Assembly (NCBI RefSeq): GCF_002407185.1
Contig: NZ_CP023563.1
Coordinates: forward strand, 3,100,001 to 3,164,000
DNA length: 64,000 nucleotides
Origin: Brachybacterium vulturis
GTDB lineage: Bacteria; Actinomycetota; Actinomycetes; Actinomycetales; Dermabacteraceae
Direction: 5' to 3'
The notes under the pieces were generated by a model. It was not told the DNA's origin and ran no database searches. It was given only the letters and a program-made list of their open reading frames with translations. Position numbers and translations under genes: made by a program. The first letter of the stretch is position 1. Each line of letters opens with the position of its first letter. Positions 8,581 to 18,523 of the stretch are shown here, piece by piece.

Positions 8581-10278
8581 ATGACTGCTCCCACCTCACC
8601 CGCCGCCCCGATCGACCCCACCACCACCGACGCCTGGGCCGAGCTCGAGGCGCACCACCTCGAGATCGACGGCTCGCTGCGCGAGTGGTTCGCCGCCGAC
8701 CCCCAGCGCGCCGAACGCTTCACGCACGACGCCGCCGACCTGCACGTCGACCTCTCCAAGAACCTCGTCACCCCGAGGACCGTGGAGCTGCTGCTGCAGC
8801 TGGCCCGCGAGGTCGGGGTCACCGAGCGTCGCGACGCCATGTTCGCCGGCGCCCACATCAACACCACCGAGGACCGCGCGGTGCTGCATACCGCGCTGCG
8901 CCGACCGGCCGGCTCCTCCCCCGCGCTCGAGGTGGACGGCCAGAACATCGACGAGGACGTCCAGCGGACCCTGCAGCGCGTCTACGACTTCGCGGATGCG
9001 GTGCGCTCGGGAGAGTGGACGGGCGTGACCGGCAAGCGCATCGAGACGGTCGTGAACATCGGCATCGGCGGCAGCGACCTCGGCCCGGTGATGGTCTACG
9101 AGGCGCTGCAGCCGCTCGCGCAGGACGGTCTCGAGGCCCGGTTCATCTCGAACATCGACCCCACCGACGCCTTCGCCACCACGCAGGGCCTCGACCCCGA
9201 GACCACCCTGGTGATCGTGGCGTCGAAGACCTTCACCACCCAGGAGACCCTCACCAATGCGCGCCTGGTGCGGCAGTGGCTGCTGACCGGCCTGCGGGAG
9301 AACGCGGCCCTGACCGCCGAGCAGGAGCCGGAGGCCATCGCCCAGCACTTCGTGGCCGTCTCCACCGCGCTGGACAAGGTCGCGGACTTCGGCATCGATC
9401 CCGACAACGCCTTCGGCTTCTGGGACTGGGTGGGCGGCCGCTACTCGGTGGACTCCGCGATCGGCACCGTGCTCGCCACCGTGCTCGGACCGGACGCCTT
9501 CGAGGAGCTGCTGGCCGGCTTCCACGCGATGGACGAGCACTTCGCCACCGCCCCGGCGGAGCAGAACGTGCCGCTGCTGATGGGGCTGCTGAACGTGTGG
9601 AACGTGAACTTCCTGGAAGCGGAGACCCACGCGGTGCTCCCCTACTCGCAGTACCTCCACCGCTTCCCCGCCTATCTCCAGCAGCTCACGATGGAGTCCA
9701 ACGGCAAGGCGGTGCGCTGGGACGGCTCGCTCGCCACCACCGAGACCGGCGAGGTGTTCTGGGGCGAGCCCGGCACGAACGGTCAGCACGCCTTCTACCA
9801 GCTGATCCACCAGGGCACCCGGGTGATCCCCGCGGACTTCATCGCCTTCGCGACCCCGAACCATCCGCTGAAGGACGGGGACCAGGACGTCCACGAGCTG
9901 TTCCTGGCGAACTTCTTCGCCCAGACCAAGGCGCTGGCCTTCGGCAAGACCGCCGAGGAGGTCCGGGCGGAGGGCACCGAGGGCGCGCTGGTCGCGGCCC
10001 GGGAGTTCTCCGGCGACCGGCCCACCACCTCGATCATGGCCCCGCAGCTCACCCCGGCGGTGCTGGGACAGCTGATCGCGCTGTACGAGCACATCACCTT
10101 CGTGCAGGGCGTGGTGTGGGGCATCAATTCCTTCGACCAGTGGGGCGTGGAGCTGGGCAAGCAGCTCGCCAAGGATCTCGCCGGCGCGGTCGCCGGCGAC
10201 GAGACGGCCATCGCGGCCGAGGACCCCTCGACGGCGGGGCTGATCCGCTACTACCGCGAGCAGCGCGCGCAGCGCTGA
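8581..10278 (+). CDS. pgi: glucose-6-phosphate isomerase
   Basis: Interconverts glucose 6-phosphate and fructose 6-phosphate in glycolysis and gluconeogenesis, in the cytoplasm. The 565-residue length is normal. Visible family signatures are the SIS-domain segment [13 protein letters not shown], the first PGI signature [13 protein letters not shown], and the active-site region [13 protein letters not shown] with MESNGK and [15 protein letters not shown] place the start at 8581 because conserved sequence begins soon after; upstream in-frame codons have no family match. The gene stands alone in front of pfkA, which codes for the next glycolytic step. A leaderless promoter is likely. Confidence 0.96.
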   Translation: MTAPTSPAAPIDPTTTDAWAELEAHHLEIDGSLREWFAADPQRAERFTHDAADLHVDLSKNLVTPRTVELLLQLAREVGVTERRDAMFAGAHINTTEDRAVLHTALRRPAGSSPALEVDGQNIDEDVQRTLQRVYDFADAVRSGEWTGVTGKRIETVVNIGIGGSDLGPVMVYEALQPLAQDGLEARFISNIDPTDAFATTQGLDPETTLVIVASKTFTTQETLTNARLVRQWLLTGLRENAALTAEQEPEAIAQHFVAVSTALDKVADFGIDPDNAFGFWDWVGGRYSVDSAIGTVLATVLGPDAFEELLAGFHAMDEHFATAPAEQNVPLLMGLLNVWNVNFLEAETHAVLPYSQYLHRFPAYLQQLTMESNGKAVRWDGSLATTETGEVFWGEPGTNGQHAFYQLIHQGTRVIPADFIAFATPNHPLKDGDQDVHELFLANFFAQTKALAFGKTAEEVRAEGTEGALVAAREFSGDRPTTSIMAPQLTPAVLGQLIALYEHITFVQGVVWGINSFDQWGVELGKQLAKDLAGAVAGDETAIAAEDPSTAGLIRYYREQRAQR

Positions 10279-10374
10279 CCGGTGGTCCCGGGGGAATCCG
10301 GCGCGCGGCCGTAGTGTGGGCAGCGGACGCACCCCTGCCCCGCCGGCGCTCGACGAGAGAAGGAATCCTGCCTC

Positions 10375-11403
10375 ATGAAGATCGGAATCCTGACCTCCGG
10401 CGGCGACTGCCCCGGCCTGAACGCCGTGATCCGGGGGGCGGTGATCAAGGGAGACCAGCACTTCGAGGACGAGTTCATCGGGTTCCGGGACGGCTGGCGC
10501 GGCGTGATCGAGAACGACTGGATGACGCTGCCGCGTCGGCGCGTGCGCGGCATCGGTCGCCTCGGCGGGACGATCCTGGGCACCTCCCGGTCCGATCCTT
10601 TCGCCGAGGGCGAGGACGGGGCGGACGTCGTGCGCCGTCACCTCGACGAGAACGACATGGACGCGCTCATCGCGATCGGCGGCGACGGCACCCTGTTCAC
10701 CGCCAACCGGCTCTCCGAGGCGGGCATCCCGGTGGTCGGGGTGCCCAAGACGGTCGACAACGATCTCGATGCCACCGATTACACCTTCGGGTTCAACACC
10801 GCGGTGGAGATCGCCACCGAATCCCTGGACCGGCTGCGGATCACCGGAGATTCACATCACCGCTGCATGGTCGCCGAGGTGATGGGCCGCAGCGTCGGCT
10901 GGATCGCGCTGCACTCGGGGATGGCCGCGGGCGCACATGTGATCTGACTGCCGGAGTTCCCGCTGAGCATCGACGAGATCTGCACCCAGGTGGAGTCGGC
11001 CTTCGCCCGGGGCCGGGCACCGCTGGTCGTGGTCGCCGAGGGGTTCGTGCCCCGGGACGCCCCGGAGGGCTTCATCGACTACGAGCCGGACGAGTTCGGA
11101 CGGCCCCGCTTCGGCGGGGTGGCCGAGGTGCTGGCCCCGCTGATCGAGGAGCGGCTGGGCATCGAGTCCCGGGCCACGGTGCTGGGACACATCCAGCGCG
11201 GCGGGGAGCCGACCGGCTACGACCGGGTGCTCGCCACCCGGCTCGGAACCGCGGCGGTGGATCTGGTCCACCAGAACCGTTTCGGCCGGATGGTCGCGCT
11301 GCGCGGCACCGAGATCGTGGACGTCCCGCTCACCGAGGCGATCGACAGCGTCAAGCGGGTGCCGGAGTCCCGCTGGCGCGAGGCCGCGGTGCTGTTCGGC
11401 TGA
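10375..11403 (+). pseudogene. pfkA: 6-phosphofructokinase gene interrupted by an in-frame TGA
   Basis: The reading frame from 10375 to 11403 matches a complete 342-position PfkA, but codon 191 (10945-10947) is TGA. The left part has the nucleotide-binding start MKIGILTSGGDCPGLN, the GGDGTL loop, the catalytic PKTVDNDLD segment and MVAEVMGR. After the stop the same frame continues with LPEFPLSIDEICTQV, VVVAEGFVP and GHIQRGG, all expected in PfkA. A protein ending at residue 190 would lose much of the fructose-6-phosphate site. Lys after Pro in PKTVDNDL together with GGDG resembles the actinobacterial ATP-dependent group. Possible causes are a sequencing or assembly error, a true nonsense mutation, or (least likely) recoding. 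AGAAGG lies upstream of the ATG. Confidence 0.88.
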
Positions 11404-11438
11404 TCGGCGTTCCGCGGGCGTGCGAGCGGGATCAGCCG
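11397..11438. terminator. inverted repeat spanning the convergent stops of pfkA and the epimerase-like gene
   Basis: CGGCTGATC at 11397-11405 pairs with GATCAGCCG at 11430-11438, giving a 9-bp stem around a GC-rich 24-nt loop. Each arm contains one stop codon of the two converging genes. The long loop makes this a weaker terminator candidate. Confidence 0.35.
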
Positions 11439-12370
11439 GGCAGCAGGTCCGCGAGGGCGCCGTCGAGCTGCGGATACCGGAATCGGAATCCCGCCTCGTC
11501 CAGCACGCGCGAGGTGGCATGGCGGCCCGTGAGCCCCAGCGCCGGGTCCGTGCGCAGCAGCACGGCCCCGAGTCGGAGCAGCGGCGCGGGGGTGGGGAGG
11601 CCGCGGCTCCGGCCGACGCCCCGTCGCAGGAGGCGCATCATCTCGGCATTCCGCACCGGGTGCGGGGCGGAGGCGACCACGATCCCCTCGGGCAGCTGCG
11701 GCTCCTCGAGGCCGAGCGCCGAGAGCACGATCCGCACCCAGTCCTCGACGTGGATCCAGCTCACCCATTGCCGGCCGGTGCCCACCGGTCCGCCCAGACC
11801 CCAGCGAGCCAGCAGCGCGAGCCTCTCGAGCGCCGGGGTCCCGGCCTCCAGCACGATGCCGGTGCGCAGCACCACCTGATGGTCGCAGTGCGCTCCCTCG
11901 GCCGCGCGCTCCCAGCGCTCGGCGACCCCGGTCATCTGCGGCAGCCCCACGGGCACGGGGCTCGTCTCCTCCAGCAGCCGGTCCCCGGCGTCGGACCAGA
12001 TCGCGGTGGTCGAGGCCTGCACCCAGTGCGTCAGCGGCTCCTCCCGGCGGCGGGAGGCCTCGACCAGCGCGGCGGTCGCCTCGACGCGGGAGCGGGCGAG
12101 GTCGGCGATGTTCTCCGGCGTGGGCCGGGCGTCGACGAGCCGGCCGGCGAGGTTGACCAGGGCGGTCCCCGGTGCTGCGAGCTCCTGCGTCCAGGGCCCG
12201 AGGGTGCGGCCGTCCCAGTGCACCTCGCGCACGCCCGGGTACCGGGACGGAGACCGCGGCGCCCGGGTGAGGACCACGACCTCGTGCCCGCGCCTCACCA
12301 GCTGGGTGCTCAGCGCGCGGCCGAGGGTGCCGGAGCCTCCCGCGATGACGATCCGCAGCGCGTCGCTCAC
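11432..12370 (-). CDS. TIGR01777-type NAD(P)-dependent epimerase-like protein
   Basis: A 312-residue extended short-chain dehydrogenase relative. The N-terminal Rossmann motif is IVIAGGSGTLGRAL; VNLAGRLVDARPTPENIA, QASTTAIWSDAG and the C-terminal LRLGAVLLRTDPALGLTGR segment followed by GFRFRYPQLDGALADLL are typical of the TIGR01777/DUF1731 family, also known as YfcH-like. Physiological substrates are unknown; some relatives affect cell division or heterocyst formation. I start it at the GTG at 12370, which overlaps the preceding acyl-CoA dehydrogenase stop as GTGA, so the two are coupled. Confidence 0.85.
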   Translation of the reverse strand: MSDALRIVIAGGSGTLGRALSTQLVRRGHEVVVLTRAPRSPSRYPGVREVHWDGRTLGPWTQELAAPGTALVNLAGRLVDARPTPENIADLARSRVEATAALVEASRRREEPLTHWVQASTTAIWSDAGDRLLEETSPVPVGLPQMTGVAERWERAAEGAHCDHQVVLRTGIVLEAGTPALERLALLARWGLGGPVGTGRQWVSWIHVEDWVRIVLSALGLEEPQLPEGIVVASAPHPVRNAEMMRLLRRGVGRSRGLPTPAPLLRLGAVLLRTDPALGLTGRHATSRVLDEAGFRFRYPQLDGALADLLPG

Positions 12371-13575
12371 TGCGGCAGCGCCGGACGGGACGCACCGATC
12401 TCGCCGAGCAGGGCCTTGGCGTAGGAGGCGTGCACGGACTCCTGGTCGGAGGGGTGGTACATGCCGGCGCGCACATCCCGGGAGAGCCGCTCCAGCTCGC
12501 TGCGCCGGAAGTACTGGGCGCCGCCGCTGGCGCGCAGCACCTGGTCCAGCGCAGCGATCGCCGTCTCGGTCGCCCGGGACTTCACGCCGGAGAAGTGCAG
12601 GAACCAGCGCGGGCCGTGATCGCTCAGGCCCCTGCCCTGCTCCCCCGCGCCGAGGGCATCGAGATCTGCCATGATCTTCTCGATCTGCAGGATCGAGCCG
12701 TCCACCGCGATCGCCGCATCGGCCAGACGCCAGCGGATGTCGGGGTCGTCGGCGTGGACGATGTCCTTGGTGGCGTTGCGACGAGTGGTCGCGATCCGGG
12801 TGCCGACCGTGATCGCGCGCTCGGCGATGCCGGTGTAGACGGACGCGATCAGCAGCTCGAAGGCGCCGAAGATGCCCATCACGAACGGGTCGGGGTTCGG
12901 GCCGACGGGGGTGCGGGTGAGCACCTGATCGCCGAGGATCGGGGCGCCGTGCAGGCGGGTGGTGCATGACTGGGAGGGACGCATCCCGTGGGTGTCCCAG
13001 TCATCGAGGGTCTCGACCTCGTCGGTGCGCTCGATGACCCCGAAGACGAGCCGCGGCTCCGCCTCGGAGGCCTCGGCGACGCGACCGTGCACCACCAGCC
13101 GGTCCCAGACCGGGGCGAGCGAGGTGAAGATCTTGGTCCCGGTGAGCGCGAATCCGCCGTCATCCTGCTCCTCGGCCCGGGTGGAGGAGTCGAAGAGCAT
13201 CGCGTCGTTGCCGGGCTCGGAGATCCCGAAGGCGAACAGCTGCTCCGCGGCGGCGTCCTCGAGGATCGTGCGCACCTCGCCGACGCCGAGCCGGTGGGCG
13301 TGCAGCGCCGCCCCGGTCACCACCAGGTGCATGTTCATCGACAGCGCTGTGGCGGGAGCGGCCTGGGCGAGGCGGCGCTGGATCCGCGTGGCCTCCAGCA
13401 GCGAGGCGCCGAGCCCGCCGAGCTCGGTGGGCACCAGCAGACGCAGGTAGCCGCGCTCGCGGAGATCGGCGAGATCGTCCCGGGGGAAGGTGTTCTCCCG
13501 GTCGTGGACCGCCGCGCGCTCGCGGAAGGTCTCCAGCAGGGAGTCGGGCAGCAGGTCCTCGGCGGTGGGGCTCAT
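12367..13575 (-). CDS. acyl-CoA dehydrogenase family flavoprotein
   Basis: A 402-residue protein with the acyl-CoA dehydrogenase layout: a helical N-terminal domain (LRERGYLRLLVPTELGGLGAS), a middle beta domain with FAFGISEPGNDAM and FALTGTKIFTSLAPVWDRLVV, and a C-terminal helical bundle. The C-terminus (LRASGGAQYFRRSELERLSRDVRAGMYHP) is closer to DszC/hydroxylase-like members than to beta-oxidation enzymes, and I do not see the usual catalytic glutamate context. It should bind a flavin; the substrate is unknown. It precedes the epimerase-like gene with a 4-bp overlap. Confidence 0.85.
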   Translation of the reverse strand: MSPTAEDLLPDSLLETFRERAAVHDRENTFPRDDLADLRERGYLRLLVPTELGGLGASLLEATRIQRRLAQAAPATALSMNMHLVVTGAALHAHRLGVGEVRTILEDAAAEQLFAFGISEPGNDAMLFDSSTRAEEQDDGGFALTGTKIFTSLAPVWDRLVVHGRVAEASEAEPRLVFGVIERTDEVETLDDWDTHGMRPSQSCTTRLHGAPILGDQVLTRTPVGPNPDPFVMGIFGAFELLIASVYTGIAERAITVGTRIATTRRNATKDIVHADDPDIRWRLADAAIAVDGSILQIEKIMADLDALGAGEQGRGLSDHGPRWFLHFSGVKSRATETAIAALDQVLRASGGAQYFRRSELERLSRDVRAGMYHPSDQESVHASYAKALLGEIGASRPALPQ

Positions 13576-13584
13576 GAGGCAACG

Positions 13585-14487
13585 CTAGTCCAGGCCGTCC
13601 CGCTGGGGGCGGCGGTCTGCGCGGTTCCCGCTGCGGTCTCCCGGCGTGTCAGTGGGGGGGGTGCACAGGGTCACGCTCACCGGGCGGTGGTCCGAGGCAC
13701 CTCGGGGAGCCACCACCGGGGGACCGTTCTCGATGTCGCCGCTTATCCAGAGCGAGTCGATCCGTCGCAGCGGGAACCGGGCCGGATGGGTGGCTCCTCC
13801 GCGGGTGCGCAGCCACGCCATGGCGGCACCGATCCGTTGAGAAAGACTCGGGCGCAATGGGTCGCCGCCGTCACGCGAGGCGTTGCATGCGGTGTCCCGC
13901 CACCCGGCGGTGGCCAGCGCTGCCAGCTCCGGCGCGGTGGGACCGGCATTCATGTCCCCCATCAGCACCGCCGGGCCCTCGAGGTCCCGGGTGCGGCGGA
14001 GGATGCCCTGCACCTGGGCGGTGCGATGCATAGTGCTGGCATTGTCGAGGTGCGTCACCAGCACGTCGAGCTCCTGGCCCCCGGCGCAGCGGACCCGCGC
14101 GTGCAGCATCCCGCGCGGCTCCGGCGGCGGCGCATCGTCCGGAGGGACCGGCAGCAGATGCAGGGTGTGCGCGAGGATCGTGTGCCGGGTCAGCAGGGCG
14201 AGCCCGTAACGCCGCCGCGGGGCACCGGCCAGCGGCGGCGGGAGGTCGAGCGCGGCGCCGAAGCAGACCCGCATACCCAGCATCGCAGCGAGCCGTGCGG
14301 GCTGGTCCTCGTGAGCGGAGCGGGGCCCGAACCCCTGGTCGACCTCCTGCAAGCCGATCACGTCGGCGTCGAGCTGCCGGATCTCGCGGGCCGTGCGCGC
14401 GAGATCCACCCGAGAATCGGGTCCCTGACCGTGGCGGATGTTGAAGGTCGCGACCCGCCACGTCGTCAGCGGGGTGCGGCATCTCAT
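13585..14487 (-). CDS. endonuclease/exonuclease/phosphatase (EEP) family protein
   Basis: A 300-residue metal-dependent phosphodiesterase-fold protein. The motifs are in order: RVATFNIRHGQG near the N-terminus, GLQEVDQG (metal-binding Glu), THLDNAST, GDMNAGP (catalytic Asp/Asn) and near the end GASDHRPVSV (catalytic Asp-His pair). No signal peptide or membrane segment is visible, so it is probably cytoplasmic. The substrate could be DNA, a phospholipid head group or a small phosphoester. The ATG at 14487 overlaps the stop of the upstream small membrane-protein gene (ATGA). It ends 9 bp before the acyl-CoA dehydrogenase gene, so these genes probably share a transcript. Confidence 0.85.
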   Translation of the reverse strand: MRCRTPLTTWRVATFNIRHGQGPDSRVDLARTAREIRQLDADVIGLQEVDQGFGPRSAHEDQPARLAAMLGMRVCFGAALDLPPPLAGAPRRRYGLALLTRHTILAHTLHLLPVPPDDAPPPEPRGMLHARVRCAGGQELDVLVTHLDNASTMHRTAQVQGILRRTRDLEGPAVLMGDMNAGPTAPELAALATAGWRDTACNASRDGGDPLRPSLSQRIGAAMAWLRTRGGATHPARFPLRRIDSLWISGDIENGPPVVAPRGASDHRPVSVTLCTPPTDTPGDRSGNRADRRPQRDGLD

Positions 14488-14738
14488 CCGGGCGAGCGGC
14501 CGGCGCGGCGCGGGGCCTCCCGGCGCGATGCCCGCAAGCCGCGGCGCGTCAGGAGGTCCTCGACCTCCAGCACACTCCAGAAGACGACTGTACAAACCAC
14601 GATGGTGAGGATCTCCTCCGGTCCGACGCGACTCATGCCGCCCCAGAAAGCGGATGTCAGCGCCGAGCTGAGAAGGACCGCGAGCACGGCACCCACCGCG
14701 GCGACGATCCCGTGCACCAGATGCCTCATGATGTTCAC
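14484..14738 (-). CDS. small membrane protein, unknown function
   Basis: An 84-residue product with two hydrophobic segments (IVAAVGAVLAVLLSSAL, about residues 11-27, and EEILTIVVCTVVFWSVL, about 42-58) and a strongly basic C-terminus. No family recognised. The case for a gene is the ATGA overlap with the EEP gene and the membrane-protein composition. The start may be either the first ATG (14738) or the fourth codon, also ATG (14729). Confidence 0.6.
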   Translation of the reverse strand: MNIMRHLVHGIVAAVGAVLAVLLSSALTSAFWGGMSRVGPEEILTIVVCTVVFWSVLEVEDLLTRRGLRASRREAPRRAGRSPG

Positions 14739-14836
14739 GCTCCTTCCCGCGTGGGGACCCTCCCGCCCGATGTCAGCGACGCGCCGCCCCGGAATCGCCC
14801 TCCGATCATGAGGAGACGCCCCGCCGGCTCAGCACC

Positions 14837-17800
14837 TCATTGCAGGCAGCTCGGTCCCAGCAGTGTCTTCAGCGAGGCGTACAGGGCGGCCGACGGCGTC
14901 ACCGAGAGCCGCTTGTCCAGCTGCATCAACGTGGTGCGGCCGGGCTCCTGCAGGCGCAGGCGCACCTCGCTGCCACCGGGGTTGTCCTCAAGCACGCCAC
15001 GCAGGTCCGAGACCACGCGCTCGCTGGCGCGCATCGCGGGCAGGGCGATGACCACGGGGCCGTCGGCCCCTCCCCCGGTCTCCGGGATGGACATCTCCAT
15101 GACCTTCAGCTCGGGCATGCCCTTGGAGGTGTCCACCCGTCCCTTCATCGAGACGATCAGGTCCTCGGCGAGCTCGGTGGCGACGGTCTGGTAGGTGGAG
15201 GGGAACATCAGGCAGTCGATCGAGCCCTCGAGGTCCTCGACGGTGGCGATCGCCCACATGTCGCCCTTCTTGGTGGTCTTGCGCTGCAGGGAGGTGATCA
15301 GCCCCGCGATCGTGACCATCGCCCCGTCCTCCACCGCGCCGTCATCGGCGAGCGCGCTGATGGCGGTGGAGGAGTTCTGGGCGATGACGTGCTCGAGCCC
15401 GTACAGGGGGTGGTCCGAGACGTACAGGCCCAGCATGTTCCGCTCGAAGGCGAGCTTCTCCTTGCGGTCCCATTCGGGCAGATCAGGGACCGTGATCGTC
15501 GCGGCGGAGCCGGAGGCCATCTCCCCCTCGCCCCCGCCACCGGCGCCGCCGAAGACGTCGGCGAACAGGTCGTACTGGCCCTGGGCCTCCTTGCGCTTCA
15601 CATCGACCACGGAATCGACGGCGTCCTCGTGGATCAGCACCAGGGAACGGCGGTTCGCACCGAGCTCGTCGAAGGCACCGCCCTTGATGAGGGACTCGAT
15701 CGTGCGCTTGTTGCACACGCTCAGCGGCACCTTGTCCAGGAAATCGGTGAAGGAGGTGAAGGCCCCCTTCTCCTGGCGGGTCCTGATGATCTCCTCGACC
15801 ACGTTCGCGCCGACGTTGCGGATCGCCGAGAGGCCGAAGCGGATGTCGTCCCCGACGGCGGAGAAGTACAGATCGGACTGGTTGACGTCCGGCGGCAGCA
15901 CCGTGATCCCGCGGTGCCGGCAGTCGCCGAGGTACAGGCCCAGGCGGTCGCGGTTCTCCTGGGTGGAGGTCAGCAGCGCGGCCATGTACTCGGTGGGGTG
16001 GTTCGCCTTGAGGTAGCCGGTCCAGTAGGAGACCACGCCGTAGGCGGCCGAGTGCGACTTGTTGAAGGCGTAGTCGGCGAAGGGCATCAGGGTCTCCCAC
16101 AGCGCCGTCACCGCGGCGGCGGAGTACCCGTTCTCCTGCATCCCGGCCTCGAAGGAGGCGAACTGCTTGTCCAGCTCCGCCTTCTTCTTCTTGCCCATGG
16201 CGCGGCGCAGGATGTCCGCCTGTCCCAGGCTGTACCCGGCGACCTTCTGCGCGGTCTGCATGACCTGCTCCTGGTAGACGAGCACGCCGTAGGTCTCGCC
16301 GAGGATCTCCGCGAGCGGCTCCTCGAGCTCGGGATGGATCGGCGTGATCTCCTGCAGGCCGTTCTTGCGCAGCGCGTAGTTGGTGTGGGAGTTCATGCCC
16401 ATCGGGCCCGGCCGGTACAGCGCCGAGACGGCGGTGATGTCCCCGAACTGGTCCGGTTTCATCTGCCGCAGCAGGGTGCGCATGCCGGAGCCGTCCAGCT
16501 GGAACACGCCCAGCGTGTCCCCCTTCTGCAGCAGCTCGTAGGTCTTCGCATCGTCGAAGGGGAGCAGCTCCAGGTCCGGCGGGGTCTTGCCGTTGCGCTC
16601 CATGTTCGCGATCGCGTCGGAGAGCACGGTGAGGTTCCGCAGCCCCAGGAAGTCCATCTTCAGCAGCCCGAGAGCCTCCAGGGTGGGGTACTCGAACTGG
16701 GTGATGATCTGGCCGTCGGAGGGGCGGCGCATCATCGGGACGATGTCGATCAGCGGATGGCTGGACATGATCACGGCGCAGGCGTGCACGCCCCAGCCGC
16801 GGGTCAGGCCCTCGACGCCCTGGGCGATCTCGACGACCTTCTGGACGTCGGGGTCCTCGTCGTGGATCCGCCGGAACTCCCCCGCCTCGGCGTAGCGCTT
16901 GTCCTCGGGATCGAAGATGCCCTTGACCGAGATGTCCTTGCCCATCACCGTGGGCGGGAGCGCCTTGGACAGCCGGTCGCCCATCGCATAGGGGTAGTCC
17001 AGCACGCGCGCGGCGTCCTTCAGGGAGTTCTTCGTCTTCATCACGCCGTAGGTGATCACCTGGGCGATGCGGTCATCGCCGTACTTGCGCTCGACGTACT
17101 CGATGACCTCGCCGCGGCGACGATCATCGAAGTCGACGTCGAAGTCCGGCATGGAGACACGATCGGGGTTCAGGAACCGCTCGAACAGCAGGCCGTGCTC
17201 GAGCGGGTCGAGGTCGGTGATCCGCATGGCGTAGGCGACCATCGACCCCGCACCGGAGCCGCGGCCGGGGCCGACCCGGATGTCCTGCTCCTTGGCCCAC
17301 TTGATGTAGTCCGAGACCACCAGGAAGTAGCCGGGGAAGCCCATCTGCAGGATGACGGAGACCTCGTAGTCGGCGCGCTTCTGCACGTCCTCGGGGATGC
17401 CGCTCGGATAGCGGTACTCGAGCCCGCGCTGGACCTCCTTGACGAACCAGGACTCCTCGTCCTCCCCCGCCGGGGTGGGGAAGTTCGGCATGTAGTTCGC
17501 GCCCTCGTCGGTGGTGCGGAACTCGACCTCGCTCATCTCGGCGATGCGCAGGGTGTTGTCGCAGGCCTCGGGGAACTCGCGGAACAGCTCACGCATCTGG
17601 CGCGCGGACTTCAGGAAGTAGCCGGAGCCGCCGAACTTGAAGCGGTCGGGGTCGTTCAGGCGGGAGCCGGAGTTGATGCACAGCAGGACGTCCTGGATCT
17701 GGGCGTCCTGCTCGGTGACGTAGTGGAGGTCGTTGGTGGCCACCAGCGGGGCGCCCACGGCCTTGGCGACCTCGAGCAGGTCCTTGGTCACCCGCTTCTC

Positions 17801-18412
17801 GATGTCGAGCCCGTGGTCCATCAGCTCGATGAAGTAGTGCTCGCGGCCGAACATGTCCTGGTACTCGCCGGCGGCCTTGACCGCCTCATCGAACTGGCCC
17901 AGGCGCAGGCGGGTCTGGACCTCGCCGGAGGGGCAGCCGGAGGTGGCGATCAGCCCGTCGGAGTACTGGGAGAGGATCTCCCGGTCCATGCGCGGCCATT
18001 TGCCCATCTGCCCCTCGAGCGAGGCGTAGGAGCCCAGGCGGAACAGGTTGTGCATGCCGGCGGTGGTGCGGGAGAGCAGCGTCAGGTGCGTGTAGGCGCC
18101 GCGGGCCGAGACGTCGTCCCCGGCGAGCTGCTGCTCCCGGGTGCCCCACTGCTGGCGGGTGCGGTCGTGGCGGCTGGTCCCCGGGGTCACGTAGGCCTCG
18201 ATGCCGATGATCGGCTTGATGCCCGCGCCCGTGGCCGCCTTGTAGAACTCATAGGCGCCGAAGAGGTAGCCGTGGTCGGTGATCGCGACGGCCTGCTGGC
18301 CCTGTCGCACCGTCTCCTCGACCAGCTTGTCGATCTTCGCGGCCCCGTCCAGCAGGGAGTAATCGGTGTGGACGTGGAGGTGTACGAAGTCATCGGAATC
18401 CGCGGGAGCCAT
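14837..18412 (-). CDS. dnaE: DNA polymerase III alpha subunit
   Basis: The replicative polymerase catalytic subunit, 1,191 residues, close to the usual actinobacterial DnaE1 length. The N-terminal PHP domain starts DFVHLHVHTDYSLLDGAAKI. The catalytic palm contains MPDFDVDFDDRRR (residues 421-433), with the two metal-binding aspartates expected at about D425 and D427. GPGRGSGAGSMVAYA and the long LGVFQLDGSGMR segment are further family marks. The C-terminus has an OB-fold region (MVTIAGLITSLQRKTTKKGDMWAI). On the minus strand a TACCCT lies 7 nt before the ATG, consistent with a leaderless start. It is flanked by non-replication genes and looks monocistronic. Confidence 0.97.
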   Translation of the reverse strand: MAPADSDDFVHLHVHTDYSLLDGAAKIDKLVEETVRQGQQAVAITDHGYLFGAYEFYKAATGAGIKPIIGIEAYVTPGTSRHDRTRQQWGTREQQLAGDDVSARGAYTHLTLLSRTTAGMHNLFRLGSYASLEGQMGKWPRMDREILSQYSDGLIATSGCPSGEVQTRLRLGQFDEAVKAAGEYQDMFGREHYFIELMDHGLDIEKRVTKDLLEVAKAVGAPLVATNDLHYVTEQDAQIQDVLLCINSGSRLNDPDRFKFGGSGYFLKSARQMRELFREFPEACDNTLRIAEMSEVEFRTTDEGANYMPNFPTPAGEDEESWFVKEVQRGLEYRYPSGIPEDVQKRADYEVSVILQMGFPGYFLVVSDYIKWAKEQDIRVGPGRGSGAGSMVAYAMRITDLDPLEHGLLFERFLNPDRVSMPDFDVDFDDRRRGEVIEYVERKYGDDRIAQVITYGVMKTKNSLKDAARVLDYPYAMGDRLSKALPPTVMGKDISVKGIFDPEDKRYAEAGEFRRIHDEDPDVQKVVEIAQGVEGLTRGWGVHACAVIMSSHPLIDIVPMMRRPSDGQIITQFEYPTLEALGLLKMDFLGLRNLTVLSDAIANMERNGKTPPDLELLPFDDAKTYELLQKGDTLGVFQLDGSGMRTLLRQMKPDQFGDITAVSALYRPGPMGMNSHTNYALRKNGLQEITPIHPELEEPLAEILGETYGVLVYQEQVMQTAQKVAGYSLGQADILRRAMGKKKKAELDKQFASFEAGMQENGYSAAAVTALWETLMPFADYAFNKSHSAAYGVVSYWTGYLKANHPTEYMAALLTSTQENRDRLGLYLGDCRHRGITVLPPDVNQSDLYFSAVGDDIRFGLSAIRNVGANVVEEIIRTRQEKGAFTSFTDFLDKVPLSVCNKRTIESLIKGGAFDELGANRRSLVLIHEDAVDSVVDVKRKEAQGQYDLFADVFGGAGGGGEGEMASGSAATITVPDLPEWDRKEKLAFERNMLGLYVSDHPLYGLEHVIAQNSSTAISALADDGAVEDGAMVTIAGLITSLQRKTTKKGDMWAIATVEDLEGSIDCLMFPSTYQTVATELAEDLIVSMKGRVDTSKGMPELKVMEMSIPETGGGADGPVVIALPAMRASERVVSDLRGVLEDNPGGSEVRLRLQEPGRTTLMQLDKRLSVTPSAALYASLKTLLGPSCLQ

Positions 18413-18523
18413 GCGCTCCAGGGTAGCCCTGCCCGCGAGATCCGAGATGCTCAGGGAGGGGTCGGAGAGGTCACCTCAGCGCGCCCGGCGTGTCGCCGTC
18501 GGGGGCCGTCGCCGGCCCGGGTC

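Noticed and set aside
10945..10947. TGA in pfkA as selenocysteine or programmed read-through
   Set aside because: PfkA is not a known selenoprotein, the position is structural rather than catalytic, and no SECIS-like hairpin is apparent just after the codon.
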